A DNA stretch of 64,000 nt from Bdellovibrionaceae bacterium UBA3535. GTDB lineage: Bacteria > Bdellovibrionota > Bdellovibrionia > Bdellovibrionales > UBA840. Positions 1-7,416 of the stretch are shown here, piece by piece. Both the position numbers and the translations under genes were made by a program. Where the stretch lies: assembly GCA_002376845.1 (NCBI GenBank), contig DFOS01000012.1:11158-75157 (forward strand). The letters run 5' to 3'. Below the pieces are notes generated by a model. That model was not told the origin of the DNA. It was given only the letters and a program-made list of their open reading frames with translations, and searched no databases. Each line of letters starts with the position of its first letter. Within the stretch, counting starts at the first letter, position 1.

Positions 1-60
1 GGATAGAGCATCTGCCTTCTAAGCAGACGGTCGCACGTTCGAATCGTGCCCGGATCGCCA
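1..60 (+). tRNA. tRNA-Arg (anticodon UCU), 5' part outside window
   Basis: The 3' 60 nt of a tRNA are visible. The anticodon stem is TCTGC/GCAGA at 11-15/23-27 with loop CTTCTAA, so the anticodon is TCT at 18-20, which reads AGA. The T arm is GCACG-TTCGAAT-CGTGC, followed by the 3' acceptor strand CCGGATC, discriminator G and an encoded CCA ending at 60. The 5' acceptor and most of the D arm lie before position 1. A terminator follows directly. Confidence 0.93.
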
Positions 61-64
61 AAGA

Positions 65-105
65 AACCGAGAAATGCCACTGGCGTTTGTCGGTTTTTTG
101 TTTTT
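65..105 (+). terminator. Rho-independent terminator of tRNA-Arg
   Basis: ACCGAGAAATGCC pairs imperfectly with GGCGTTTGTCGGT around a very short loop, and a T-rich tract (TTTTTTGTTTTT) follows. It lies 4 nt after the tRNA CCA end, as expected for a tRNA transcript terminator. Confidence 0.8.
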
Positions 106-131
106 AAGGGGAGGCTTATATAGGTATGGCC

Positions 132-1271
132 CTAATAATCGGCCAACAAAGCTTCCATATCTAAAAAATTATCTTTATTAATCAATAGAATTTTTGCACT
201 AGGATATTTATTTTTAAATGCGCCAAGCCCCTTCGATTCTTTTCGGGAATTGTACTTTACCTCAATGGCAACCAACTTTTTACCCTCCTGATAAATAAAG
301 TCTACCTCTTGATTTCTCTCACGCCAATAATACAAACGCCCTGGCAAACGGCATAAGGCTGCCCCCACAATGGACTCAAAACTTCTACCCAACTCCTCTT
401 GGTTGAGATCAGCATCTAAATTTATGCTATATAGAGCTGGGCACATAGGTAAGATTTTAGGAGAGGAACTTCTCTTTAGGTGGTGCTTCTTAGAGTACTT
501 AAAGAGACTTCGTAAAAGAAAAGCGCCTTCGTAGTGATTCAAGTAGTATTTTACTAAGTCTGTGTTTCCCTTATCTTGCAGCTGTCCTAATAATTTTGTG
601 TAAGAGATCTCCTGACAAGCGTAGAGCATTGCAATGTCATAGGCTTGCCGAAAGAGTGCGGGCGACCTAACACGAACTTGGTTTAAAATATCTTTACCTA
701 TGACTGCATCCACGATTGAGTTTTTCATATAGGAAAGCCACTTCTCACGATCTTTAATAAAACGGTAGGCGCCTGGGTAGCCTCCATAAAGTAAGTACTC
801 ATCAAAAGATATGCCGTAAGCCTTATTGCTTTCTTGAAAGCTCCAATGAAAGACATTATGTACTTGAAAGCGGCCTGCCAAACTCTCTTCCAAACCTTTT
901 TGGATATCTAAAGAGCTAGACCCAAGTAAGACCAGTTTAAGAAAACGCTTTTCGAGTCGCTGTTCGTCCCAAAGCTTTTTAACAAGAGGCGACCAGTTTT
1001 CAATATTTTGAATCTCGTCGATAATCAAAACCTCTTTTTCTTTGTCCGATTTTACCGCATACCAACGCTCCAATAGCCAGTCCTGTGGCCTAGCAATATC
1101 ACCATCTGCTGAATAGTAGGCATAGCGAGGATCAGTAGCTTGTTTGCTTAATTGCAAGATACCTGTAGTTTTACCTACTTGCCTTGGCCCCAGAACTATC
1201 TGAATCAATGGCTTTGACTCTTGGAGAGCCTTATTTAATTGATCGACAAAGGGCAATCGAATCTCTTTCAT
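132..1271 (-). CDS. AAA-type ATPase with DUF4143 C-terminal domain
   Basis: 379 residues. The N-terminal P-loop domain has Walker A GPRQVGKTT (about 28-36), Walker B VLIIDEIQ (about 81-88) and a GSSS sensor-like motif. The C-terminal DUF4143 region has the restriction-nuclease-like signature EVDFIY...LVAIEVK (about 323-340). This family (AAA_14/DUF4143, 'ATP-binding protein') is widespread, often near mobile DNA or tRNA genes; its biological role is mostly unknown. The ATG start at 1271 abuts two tandem palindromes with no Shine-Dalgarno sequence between them and the start. It is a single-gene unit, convergent with the tRNA. The family call is firm; the function is unknown. Confidence 0.85.
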   Translation of the reverse strand: MKEIRLPFVDQLNKALQESKPLIQIVLGPRQVGKTTGILQLSKQATDPRYAYYSADGDIARPQDWLLERWYAVKSDKEKEVLIIDEIQNIENWSPLVKKLWDEQRLEKRFLKLVLLGSSSLDIQKGLEESLAGRFQVHNVFHWSFQESNKAYGISFDEYLLYGGYPGAYRFIKDREKWLSYMKNSIVDAVIGKDILNQVRVRSPALFRQAYDIAMLYACQEISYTKLLGQLQDKGNTDLVKYYLNHYEGAFLLRSLFKYSKKHHLKRSSSPKILPMCPALYSINLDADLNQEELGRSFESIVGAALCRLPGRLYYWRERNQEVDFIYQEGKKLVAIEVKYNSRKESKGLGAFKNKYPSAKILLINKDNFLDMEALLADY

Positions 1272-1273
1272 TT

Positions 1274-1315
1274 TACTAGCTTAATCTAGTATTTTTACTA
1301 GGTCAACCTAGTAAA
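1274..1315 (-). promoter_or_regulatory. Two tandem ACTAG palindromes, probable operator/leader
   Basis: Seen directly: a perfect 9-bp inverted repeat TTTACTAGG-N4-CCTAGTAAA at 1294-1315, then 2 nt later a perfect 6-bp repeat TACTAG-N6-CTAGTA at 1274-1291, ending 3 bp before the ATPase ATG. The first spacer and its flank contain TTGACC on the minus strand, which could be a -35 element. The layout fits a repressor operator covering the promoter and ribosome-binding region, or RNA hairpins in the leader. Which protein binds, if any, is unknown. Confidence 0.55.
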
Positions 1316-1530
1316 TTGTAAACAACCTATGCGCTCAACTTATAGGAAGAAAAAAACATTGTGTTTTTAAATACTTGTAACTTATCCTCAGCTACTGGAC
1401 CTATGCAATCTGTTCCCTTTTTTGCTGTTCCAACAGTAAATCACGAGTAACTACATGCATTTAACATAAAAAATCTCTGGCTACCTGGGATCTACCAGAA
1501 ATGCTATATGAGTCGTTATATATTTAGGTT

Positions 1531-2463
1531 ATGATTATTAACACTAAAAGGGAGTCGTTTATAAAAGCCATCCTTACTCACAGCTTAAAACTAATTGCCG
1601 GACTAAGCATAATTGTCTGGCTGAGCACTAAGGATATTTTTGATTTTTCCTCCTTTCGCCTTTTTTTTCAACCGTTGCCACTTTTATTACTTAGCATCTG
1701 CTTTTTATGCTTTCACCTACTACAAAGCCTGCGCTTACAAGCCTTGTTTTTAAAAAAAGAAAGTCTACCTAATTTAAAGGATGTTTTTTATTACAACTCG
1801 CTTGGTTTATTTTTTAACTTCTTAGCTCCTGGTGGGGTTGGTGGGGATATCTTTAAAGGTTTTTTACTGAGCCGCAAATACCATTATAAAAAGCGCTACA
1901 CCTATAGCGTACTTTTGTATGATAGAATTCTAGGATTGGTTAGCTTTTCTATTCTAGGCTTACTATCTGCGATATTTGTCAGAGATGCAGTTTTTCGTTT
2001 TTCTTGGTCAACTGTCATTTACAGTAGTTTTTTTCTTTTTGTATTATTTTATTTTTTTGGCAAAGTTCTATTGCCTATCATTCAATTCCCCTGGCAAAAG
2101 TTGCAAACCGTATTAGATTTTCTACGTCCTATGCTTCAAAGGCCAAAAACTAAAATCATAGCTATAAGCTGCCTGGCTCAAATATTTTTGATTATATTCT
2201 TTTTAGTAGGTATCTACATAAGTAACCACCAAATTCCCTACTGGGGACTATTTTTATTTCTAATACCAACTACAATGACAATTTCATTTCTACCAATTTC
2301 TCCAGGCGGTATTGGCGTCGGTCAAGCCGCCATATATTATGTATTCCATGCCTATCAGCCAGAATATGCAAAAATCTGCGTTACTCTAATTTCACTACTT
2401 CAATTTTTGCAATTTTTGACAGGAGCCATTGCCTATCTAATCTTTACGTTTCAAAAAAAATAG
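1531..2463 (+). CDS. UPF0104 / lysylphosphatidylglycerol synthase TM-region family membrane protein
   Basis: 310 residues with about seven to eight hydrophobic segments. Family signatures are visible: GGVGGDIFKG (about 109-118) followed by a D-R-x-x-G element (YDRILGL), and the C-terminal LPISPGGIGVGQAA. The family is related to the flippase half of MprF and to AglD-like proteins, and usually sits in lipid or glycan biosynthesis loci. A role in moving or transferring an isoprenoid- or lipid-linked group at the inner membrane is likely but not specified by the sequence. Its 3' end overlaps the convergent downstream gene by 27 bp. The start ATG follows an AT-rich leader with no clear Shine-Dalgarno sequence. 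Confidence 0.8.
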   Translation: MIINTKRESFIKAILTHSLKLIAGLSIIVWLSTKDIFDFSSFRLFFQPLPLLLLSICFLCFHLLQSLRLQALFLKKESLPNLKDVFYYNSLGLFFNFLAPGGVGGDIFKGFLLSRKYHYKKRYTYSVLLYDRILGLVSFSILGLLSAIFVRDAVFRFSWSTVIYSSFFLFVLFYFFGKVLLPIIQFPWQKLQTVLDFLRPMLQRPKTKIIAISCLAQIFLIIFFLVGIYISNHQIPYWGLFLFLIPTTMTISFLPISPGGIGVGQAAIYYVFHAYQPEYAKICVTLISLLQFLQFLTGAIAYLIFTFQKK

Positions 2464-3732
2464 ATCTGTATTCTTAGTAAAATGTATATAAACCCAAAGA
2501 AATAGTAGAGATTTAATAACAAAAGATACTCGAACCACACTATGATCTAGATGCATACTCAGATTATAGGGCGAAGACATATATATAAAAAATAAAATCA
2601 TGAAATAGACCGTAGCGCTAAATGGCAAATACCATGCTTGAATTTCCTTTTTATACTTTTTAAGAATAACAAAAAAGCAAATGGCTAAAATATAATAATA
2701 TGCATTTTCTTTTAAAAGAGATGTTAAAATATAGCTGATCTCAGATGGTTCAGAAAAGCGCCTCATCATATCTGACAACATATCTGTAGCATTAAAATAG
2801 CCTCTTAATTGCATTTTTTGTTTTATTAGCCTCCACAAAAAACTACAAAGAAGAGCTGACAAAATAAAAAGCCAAGCCATTTTGGATTTTAAAACTTTTA
2901 GTCCCCTCTTAAAATCTAGTAAAAGCACTGAAAAAACACCAATAGCAACGAGCACAAACCCCTCAGTCTTAAGATTCATACAGATTGCCATCAACAAAGA
3001 TATTATTACAATATTCAATTTAGCGTCTAGCTTCTGGTAGTAAATCAAGAGGGCTAAAGATAAATAAATCGCTATAAAACCATCCAAATAACCATTCCAA
3101 AGGTATTTTCCTGACATTCCTAAAAGACCGATAACCAGTAGCCAGAAAAACTTTCTATCTCTAAATGAGTGCAAGATTAATAGAACTGGCATTAAAAAAA
3201 GAGCTGATGCTATCTTGGGAAAATAATCATTCCAGGTTTGAAATAAATAAGAATAAAAACCAGCAACCGAAGAATACAGTTTTGGATAATGTGGGTGGGC
3301 AGGAATATAGGCAAGATTATCTAAACCACTTATAAAAATATTACCTTCACTAAAATATAAAGCCTTTGCATGAAAAAACCAAATTGACCTAGCATCCCAA
3401 TCTAGAATTGGCATGGCTACACAAAGTAATAAAAATAAGATGGACATGGCAATATAAATGTAAGACTGAGGCTGCAACCTATAATCTAAAAGTTTCATTT
3501 TCCTAAAAATAAACAACAAAGATAGAAAATTAATTATAAGAATGCTCCAAAAAACTGAGGTGAAATCCTGCAATATTAACCACAACAAGTAGGTTAGCAG
3601 TAAGCCAGAAAGAGCCATTGCTCCCAAGCATAATGACAAATGATTCAGCTCTGACTTTTTAAACAGGAGACATACATGCAGTCCTGAAAAAAGTAAAAAA
3701 AGCAAAGACAACAAGCTATAAAGAACAATCAT
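2437..3732 (-). CDS. Polytopic membrane protein, putative GT-C fold glycosyltransferase
   Basis: 431 residues with about ten to twelve transmembrane segments. After the first hydrophobic block there is a loop with DWDARSIWFFHAKALYF (about 109-125). An acidic residue in the first large periplasmic loop followed by an aromatic/Lys stretch is typical of polyprenyl-phosphate-dependent GT-C glycosyltransferases. It is upstream-coupled to a small membrane protein (17-bp overlap) and to a DPM1-like GT2 that could supply a lipid-phosphate sugar donor. The GT-C assignment is inferred from topology, this motif and the neighbours. It is convergent with, and overlaps, the UPF0104 gene. Confidence 0.6.
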   Translation of the reverse strand: MIVLYSLLSLLFLLFSGLHVCLLFKKSELNHLSLCLGAMALSGLLLTYLLWLILQDFTSVFWSILIINFLSLLFIFRKMKLLDYRLQPQSYIYIAMSILFLLLCVAMPILDWDARSIWFFHAKALYFSEGNIFISGLDNLAYIPAHPHYPKLYSSVAGFYSYLFQTWNDYFPKIASALFLMPVLLILHSFRDRKFFWLLVIGLLGMSGKYLWNGYLDGFIAIYLSLALLIYYQKLDAKLNIVIISLLMAICMNLKTEGFVLVAIGVFSVLLLDFKRGLKVLKSKMAWLFILSALLCSFLWRLIKQKMQLRGYFNATDMLSDMMRRFSEPSEISYILTSLLKENAYYYILAICFFVILKKYKKEIQAWYLPFSATVYFMILFFIYMSSPYNLSMHLDHSVVRVSFVIKSLLFLWVYIHFTKNTDLFFLKRKD

Positions 3733-4123
3733 AAATAGCTATATCCGTGTATTTTTGAACTACTATACATTTTGTATTCATTTTTTTAGAACTTATCAGG
3801 AAATTACTATTTGCAGCAGGTTGTATTGGGTATAAACCTTCCATAATGCGGTGAGAATATAAAGCCCCTAAAGATGAACTCTGCAAACGATAGTCCTGGA
3901 TATTTTTATTTTTCATATCAAGCTTTAAAGCCAATACATCTACGGGCAAGACGGAGTACTTTTCACTATTAGACGTAAACTGCTCTATATTTTTCCAGTG
4001 AGAAGCAGCTTTGGCAATCCACTCAGGCGTTCTAACAAATAAATAATTCATCGCGCTAGGCGCTAGAATTACGTAAACAAAAAATAACTTAATTTTTTGC
4101 TTCATTGAATTTTTGTGCGACAT
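3716..4123 (-). CDS. Small membrane-anchored protein of unknown function
   Basis: 135 residues, unrecognised. One hydrophobic segment near the N-terminus (IKLFFVYVILAPSAMNYLFV) would act as an anchor or signal, leaving about 100 polar residues probably outside the membrane. It overlaps the upstream GT2 gene by 35 bp and the downstream polytopic gene by 17 bp, so it is translated from the same mRNA and may be a partner of one of them. An internal ATG 18 nt further in is a possible alternative start. Confidence 0.55.
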   Translation of the reverse strand: MSHKNSMKQKIKLFFVYVILAPSAMNYLFVRTPEWIAKAASHWKNIEQFTSNSEKYSVLPVDVLALKLDMKNKNIQDYRLQSSSLGALYSHRIMEGLYPIQPAANSNFLISSKKMNTKCIVVQKYTDIAIYDCSL

Positions 4124-4841
4124 ACTTTAAGTGCTTGGATACTTTTTTACGGCGAACATATATAATATTATAATAAAGAATATAAAAAATAGCATCTATA
4201 CCATCTTTCAAACCAATTTTTTTACCCTCTTCATAGGTTCTGCCATAATATGAAATAGGAACTTCATACATTACAGGCTGCAATTTACCGATCAATGCCG
4301 TTATCTCTACTTCCATACCAAAACCTTTAGAACTTAAACCGATGCCTTTTAAAAGATCTGTTCGAAATGCCTTATAACAAGTCTCAATATCCGTCATATT
4401 CATATTAGTAAAAAGATTAGATAAAAAAGTAAGAAATTTATTGGCTAAATAATGGTAGAAGTATAATACTCTTGAAGCTTTTTTTACCATAAAGCGACTT
4501 CCATATACTACATCTGCATTCCGATAGATAATAGGATCAAGTACATCTTTTAATTCTTCAGGATCATACTCAAGATCCGCATCCTGTATCACACAAATTT
4601 CAGTATCAGCAAGTTGTATGGCACGATTGATAGCAGCCGTTTTACCACTATTTTGCTCTAGGCGATCAATGGTAACTTTCGGATGTGAATACTCATCTAG
4701 CCACTTAGAAGTCCCATCGGTAGAACAGTCATCTACTACAATTACTTTGGTGATTTGTGAAAGCGCCGTTACTTTCTCTAAAATAACTGGCAAAGTCTCT
4801 CTTTCATTATAAACAGGTATTAGAGCCGCAATACTTTTCAT
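4089..4841 (-). CDS. GT2 family glycosyltransferase, DPM1-like
   Basis: 250 residues. The GT-A fold motifs are clear: IPVYNERETLP near the N-terminus, VVDDCSTDGT (about 35-44), and the metal-binding DAD in VIQDADLEYDP (about 84-94), followed by YGSRF. This pattern matches dolichol/undecaprenyl-phosphate mannose or glucose synthases. There is no C-terminal membrane domain, so it would be a peripheral enzyme loading a sugar onto polyprenyl phosphate. The membrane protein two genes downstream is a plausible user of the product. A Shine-Dalgarno AAGGT precedes the ATG. The sugar is unknown. Confidence 0.8.
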   Translation of the reverse strand: MKSIAALIPVYNERETLPVILEKVTALSQITKVIVVDDCSTDGTSKWLDEYSHPKVTIDRLEQNSGKTAAINRAIQLADTEICVIQDADLEYDPEELKDVLDPIIYRNADVVYGSRFMVKKASRVLYFYHYLANKFLTFLSNLFTNMNMTDIETCYKAFRTDLLKGIGLSSKGFGMEVEITALIGKLQPVMYEVPISYYGRTYEEGKKIGLKDGIDAIFYILYYNIIYVRRKKVSKHLKYVAQKFNEAKN

Positions 4842-5566
4842 AGGTCTACCTTTTTAAATACAATTAACATATTTTGCCCTTTTACAATTCGACTAAGTAA
4901 ATTGGTCCACCGAATAAATGGAAAAATCTTATTATAGATAACGACATCTTTCTTATCTATCTGCCTCTTCTTTTTCCATTTCATATTCACTAACCACCCC
5001 ATAGCACCGACCGGGTTAAAGTATTGAAAAGACTGAATTTGCATTTTTGATTTCTGCTTGCTCAATTCTTGATGGATACGGGCTATTTCATTATTATTAT
5101 AGCGGCGAAAATGCCCAATCATTTTATCAAAATCAGAATACAGGGATTGCAAAGCAGGTACGTAAGCCACAAAATAGCCACCATCTTTCAACAATTTTTC
5201 TGCCTGAATTATAGCAGATACATCATCCGCAAAATGCTCCAAAACATTGGAAGAATAAATACAATCATAAGCGGCTTGATTTTCAATAGTATAGAAGTCG
5301 GGATAAACCTTATTTTCTGGAAATCTTTGCCTTAAAGTCTTTTGACAAGCTTCGGAAGCTTCACATAGATCTAAGGGGGTGTTCTTTGCAATAAAGTTCG
5401 AAATCGTGCCTGTACCAGCCCCTAATTCTAGGTTTTTTTCGCCAAGGTATTGATGAAACAAACCCGCAATCCAGGCATTAATATTATAGGCCTCTTCCAA
5501 ATCCTCCAAGGCCTCTTGCCCCACACCGCCTTGTTTATAAGCTTTTTGGTTCTCGCCTTCTAGCAA
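4838..5566 (-). CDS. Class I SAM-dependent methyltransferase
   Basis: 242 residues from a TTG at 5566. This start is preferred because a perfect GGAGG lies 6 nt upstream and the codon follows the TAG of the TlpA-like gene by 1 nt; a longer reading from 5623 would overlap that gene by 56 bp. Motif I is LELGAGTGTIS, a post-motif is YDCIYSSNVLEHF, and LLKDGGYFVAYVP follows: the Methyltransf_11/23 pattern. Its gene overlaps the DPM1-like gene by 4 bp, so it is likely part of the same unit. The substrate is unknown, perhaps a lipid or glycan carrier. Confidence 0.75.
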   Translation of the reverse strand: MLEGENQKAYKQGGVGQEALEDLEEAYNINAWIAGLFHQYLGEKNLELGAGTGTISNFIAKNTPLDLCEASEACQKTLRQRFPENKVYPDFYTIENQAAYDCIYSSNVLEHFADDVSAIIQAEKLLKDGGYFVAYVPALQSLYSDFDKMIGHFRRYNNNEIARIHQELSKQKSKMQIQSFQYFNPVGAMGWLVNMKWKKKRQIDKKDVVIYNKIFPFIRWTNLLSRIVKGQNMLIVFKKVDL

Positions 5567-5567
5567 A

Positions 5568-6137
5568 CTAAGCCTCCGTTTGCTCCAGCAAGAAGCGAAA
5601 AAAATCCCGTACCCTAGGAGCATCCCAATCTTCTGTGTTAGGAACTTTGCGCAAAAGTTGAAATTCCGAGTTAAAAATATAGGTTTCTGGCAACTTCTCT
5701 GTACCGTATTGCTCGGAAACCCTTTGCTCCGGATCCCACAGGTGCAGAGTATGCTGACCGCCGCGGCCGAACCTCTTTACAAAGCGAAGTATATCCTTTT
5801 TCTCTTCGTCAGAGGAAACTGCCACCAATTGAATCTTGCCATCAAAGTCCTCGATCAAACGCAAAAGCGAAGGATACTCTATCACACAAGGCGCACACCA
5901 TGTGGCCCAAAAGTGCAAAAGTATTAACTCCCCCTCCACATTTAAAAACGCTCGCTCTTTGCCATCTATATCAGGCAAGGTAAAATCGGGAGTATTACCA
6001 TTTTCTAGCGCATCAAGGCGCTCCGCTATTAGTTGGTGCTTGGCCGCCGATTGCTCATCCTTGGTACGCCAATAGCCGATAAACAAGACCAGCATCACGT
6101 TTACCATAAGTATGGATAGCCACGTTTTTTTCTTCAT
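5568..6137 (-). CDS. TlpA/ResA-like membrane-anchored thiol-disulfide oxidoreductase
   Basis: 189 residues from the ATG at 6137 (a TTG lies two codons upstream). An N-terminal signal anchor (WLSILMVNVMLVLFIGYW) is followed by a thioredoxin fold with the redox motif WCAPC in HFWATWCAPCVIEYPSL and a cis-Pro region LPETYIF. TlpA/ResA proteins sit in the inner membrane facing the periplasm and reduce disulfides, often for cytochrome c maturation. No cytochrome genes are nearby; the neighbours are methyltransferase and glycosyltransferase genes. Its stop codon is 1 nt from the start of the next gene. Confidence 0.85.
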   Translation of the reverse strand: MKKKTWLSILMVNVMLVLFIGYWRTKDEQSAAKHQLIAERLDALENGNTPDFTLPDIDGKERAFLNVEGELILLHFWATWCAPCVIEYPSLLRLIEDFDGKIQLVAVSSDEEKKDILRFVKRFGRGGQHTLHLWDPEQRVSEQYGTEKLPETYIFNSEFQLLRKVPNTEDWDAPRVRDFFRFLLEQTEA

Positions 6138-6168
6138 AAGCAAAACCTAGCAATAAATGCTATACAAA

Positions 6169-7362
6169 TCACCTTTTATTCAGAAAGTTTTTACGCGAGT
6201 GAATCAAATCATCCACATTTTTTTGCAAATAAGGGTATTTCTTTAGCGCATCCAGAAAATCTTCTTTTGTTAAGATATAGAGGTCGCAATAGGTTTTAGC
6301 AATGATATCGGCTTCCCGCACGCGCCCCTCAACAAGGGCCATCTCGCCAAAGCTATCACCTGGGCCTAGCTCCGCAATCACCTCGCCATTTTTTCGTACC
6401 TCAACATGGCCATGATAAATTAAGTAAAGCTCTGTCCCTACAACGCCGGAGCGGATGATTTTCTCCCCAGGACCAACCTCTCTTTCCTGCAAAGAGTTGA
6501 CAATAAGACGCAAACACTCGCTATGAGCACCATAAAAAAGCCGAAGCTTTTTTAAATTTTTCATATTTACATAATTTAACAGTTCTTTTTCCACAGAATT
6601 TGGCAGTTCTCGCAAAACTGCCAACTCTTTTTCATTGGCCTTTTTTTCAAGGTAGTTTTCGTAGTAATTAAAAATCTCAGAGCGTAAATTGCTTGGCACA
6701 TCATAGTATTTAAAAAATGAGGATAAATGCTCTAACTTGTCTTGCTTTTCTACCTTACGTCTATTGTAAGAGCTAATGCTGGCTGCCACCTGGCCCACAA
6801 TCAAAGCATAAAACATCACACCAATGATCATGGCGAATATGGCATAGACGCGGCCCCATAGACTATGCGGCACTATATCGCCATACCCCATGGTGGTTAG
6901 TGTCGTTACGGCCCAGTAAATCGCTTCAATATAAACATCCCATAAGTCGCCACTAGCCGGCTCCACCTTATGCCAAAGACAAGCTATGGTGTGAATAACA
7001 GTATTCCCCAAAATAATGGCTAAAATGCTTTTTGTTACTATGGAAAAATAGGTGTTCTTTATATGATGAATAATTAATTTGGCATTCACTAATATGGGCA
7101 ACATGGCGACAAAGCCTAGCAATTTGCTATCACTCAGCAACGCTACTGGCAGTAGATAAGGCAAGGAGCAAAGAAATAATGTGATATCTTTTTTTTGATA
7201 ATTAAATAACAAAAACGCCACAGAGGCGGAGGTATAAATATAAAGTACCCAGGGACGTAAATCCTCTAAAAAGGTAAGGTAAAATGTAACTTCCCAATAG
7301 ATCAGGGAGAGTAGCAGCGAAATAGCAATTGCTTCTATAATATTGCGCGTGTTTTTATGCAT
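6169..7362 (-). CDS. Cyclic-nucleotide-binding potassium channel-like protein
   Basis: 397 residues. The N-terminal half has about six hydrophobic segments ending in a pore loop with the K+ selectivity filter TMGYGD (about 157-162). A linker then leads to a C-terminal cyclic-nucleotide-binding domain (about 285-385) with GTELYLIYHGHVEV and a phosphate-binding cassette FGEMALVEGRVREAD; the Arg that contacts the cyclic phosphate is present. The architecture resembles MlotiK1/CNG channels. The segment where a voltage-sensing S4 should lie lacks the regular Arg/Lys repeat, so voltage gating seems unlikely. It is monocistronic between TlpA and metH. Confidence 0.87.
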   Translation of the reverse strand: MHKNTRNIIEAIAISLLLSLIYWEVTFYLTFLEDLRPWVLYIYTSASVAFLLFNYQKKDITLFLCSLPYLLPVALLSDSKLLGFVAMLPILVNAKLIIHHIKNTYFSIVTKSILAIILGNTVIHTIACLWHKVEPASGDLWDVYIEAIYWAVTTLTTMGYGDIVPHSLWGRVYAIFAMIIGVMFYALIVGQVAASISSYNRRKVEKQDKLEHLSSFFKYYDVPSNLRSEIFNYYENYLEKKANEKELAVLRELPNSVEKELLNYVNMKNLKKLRLFYGAHSECLRLIVNSLQEREVGPGEKIIRSGVVGTELYLIYHGHVEVRKNGEVIAELGPGDSFGEMALVEGRVREADIIAKTYCDLYILTKEDFLDALKKYPYLQKNVDDLIHSRKNFLNKR

Positions 7363-7384
7363 AATAATATTAGACGTTAGTTTT

Positions 7385-7416
7385 AAACAAAAGACAATCT
7401 TCTATAAGAGATTGGG
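7385..7416 (-). terminator. Possible intrinsic terminator of metH
   Basis: On the minus strand CAATCTC...AGATTG can form a short stem overlapping the metH stop codon, followed by the T-rich TCTTTTGTTT. The stem is weak, with about six pairs. Confidence 0.35.

Noticed and set aside
1..1271. tRNA-Arg 3' end as an attachment site for an integrated element carrying the DUF4143 ATPase
   Set aside because: No second copy of the tRNA 3' end, integrase or phage-like gene was seen in the window, so integration is not supported.
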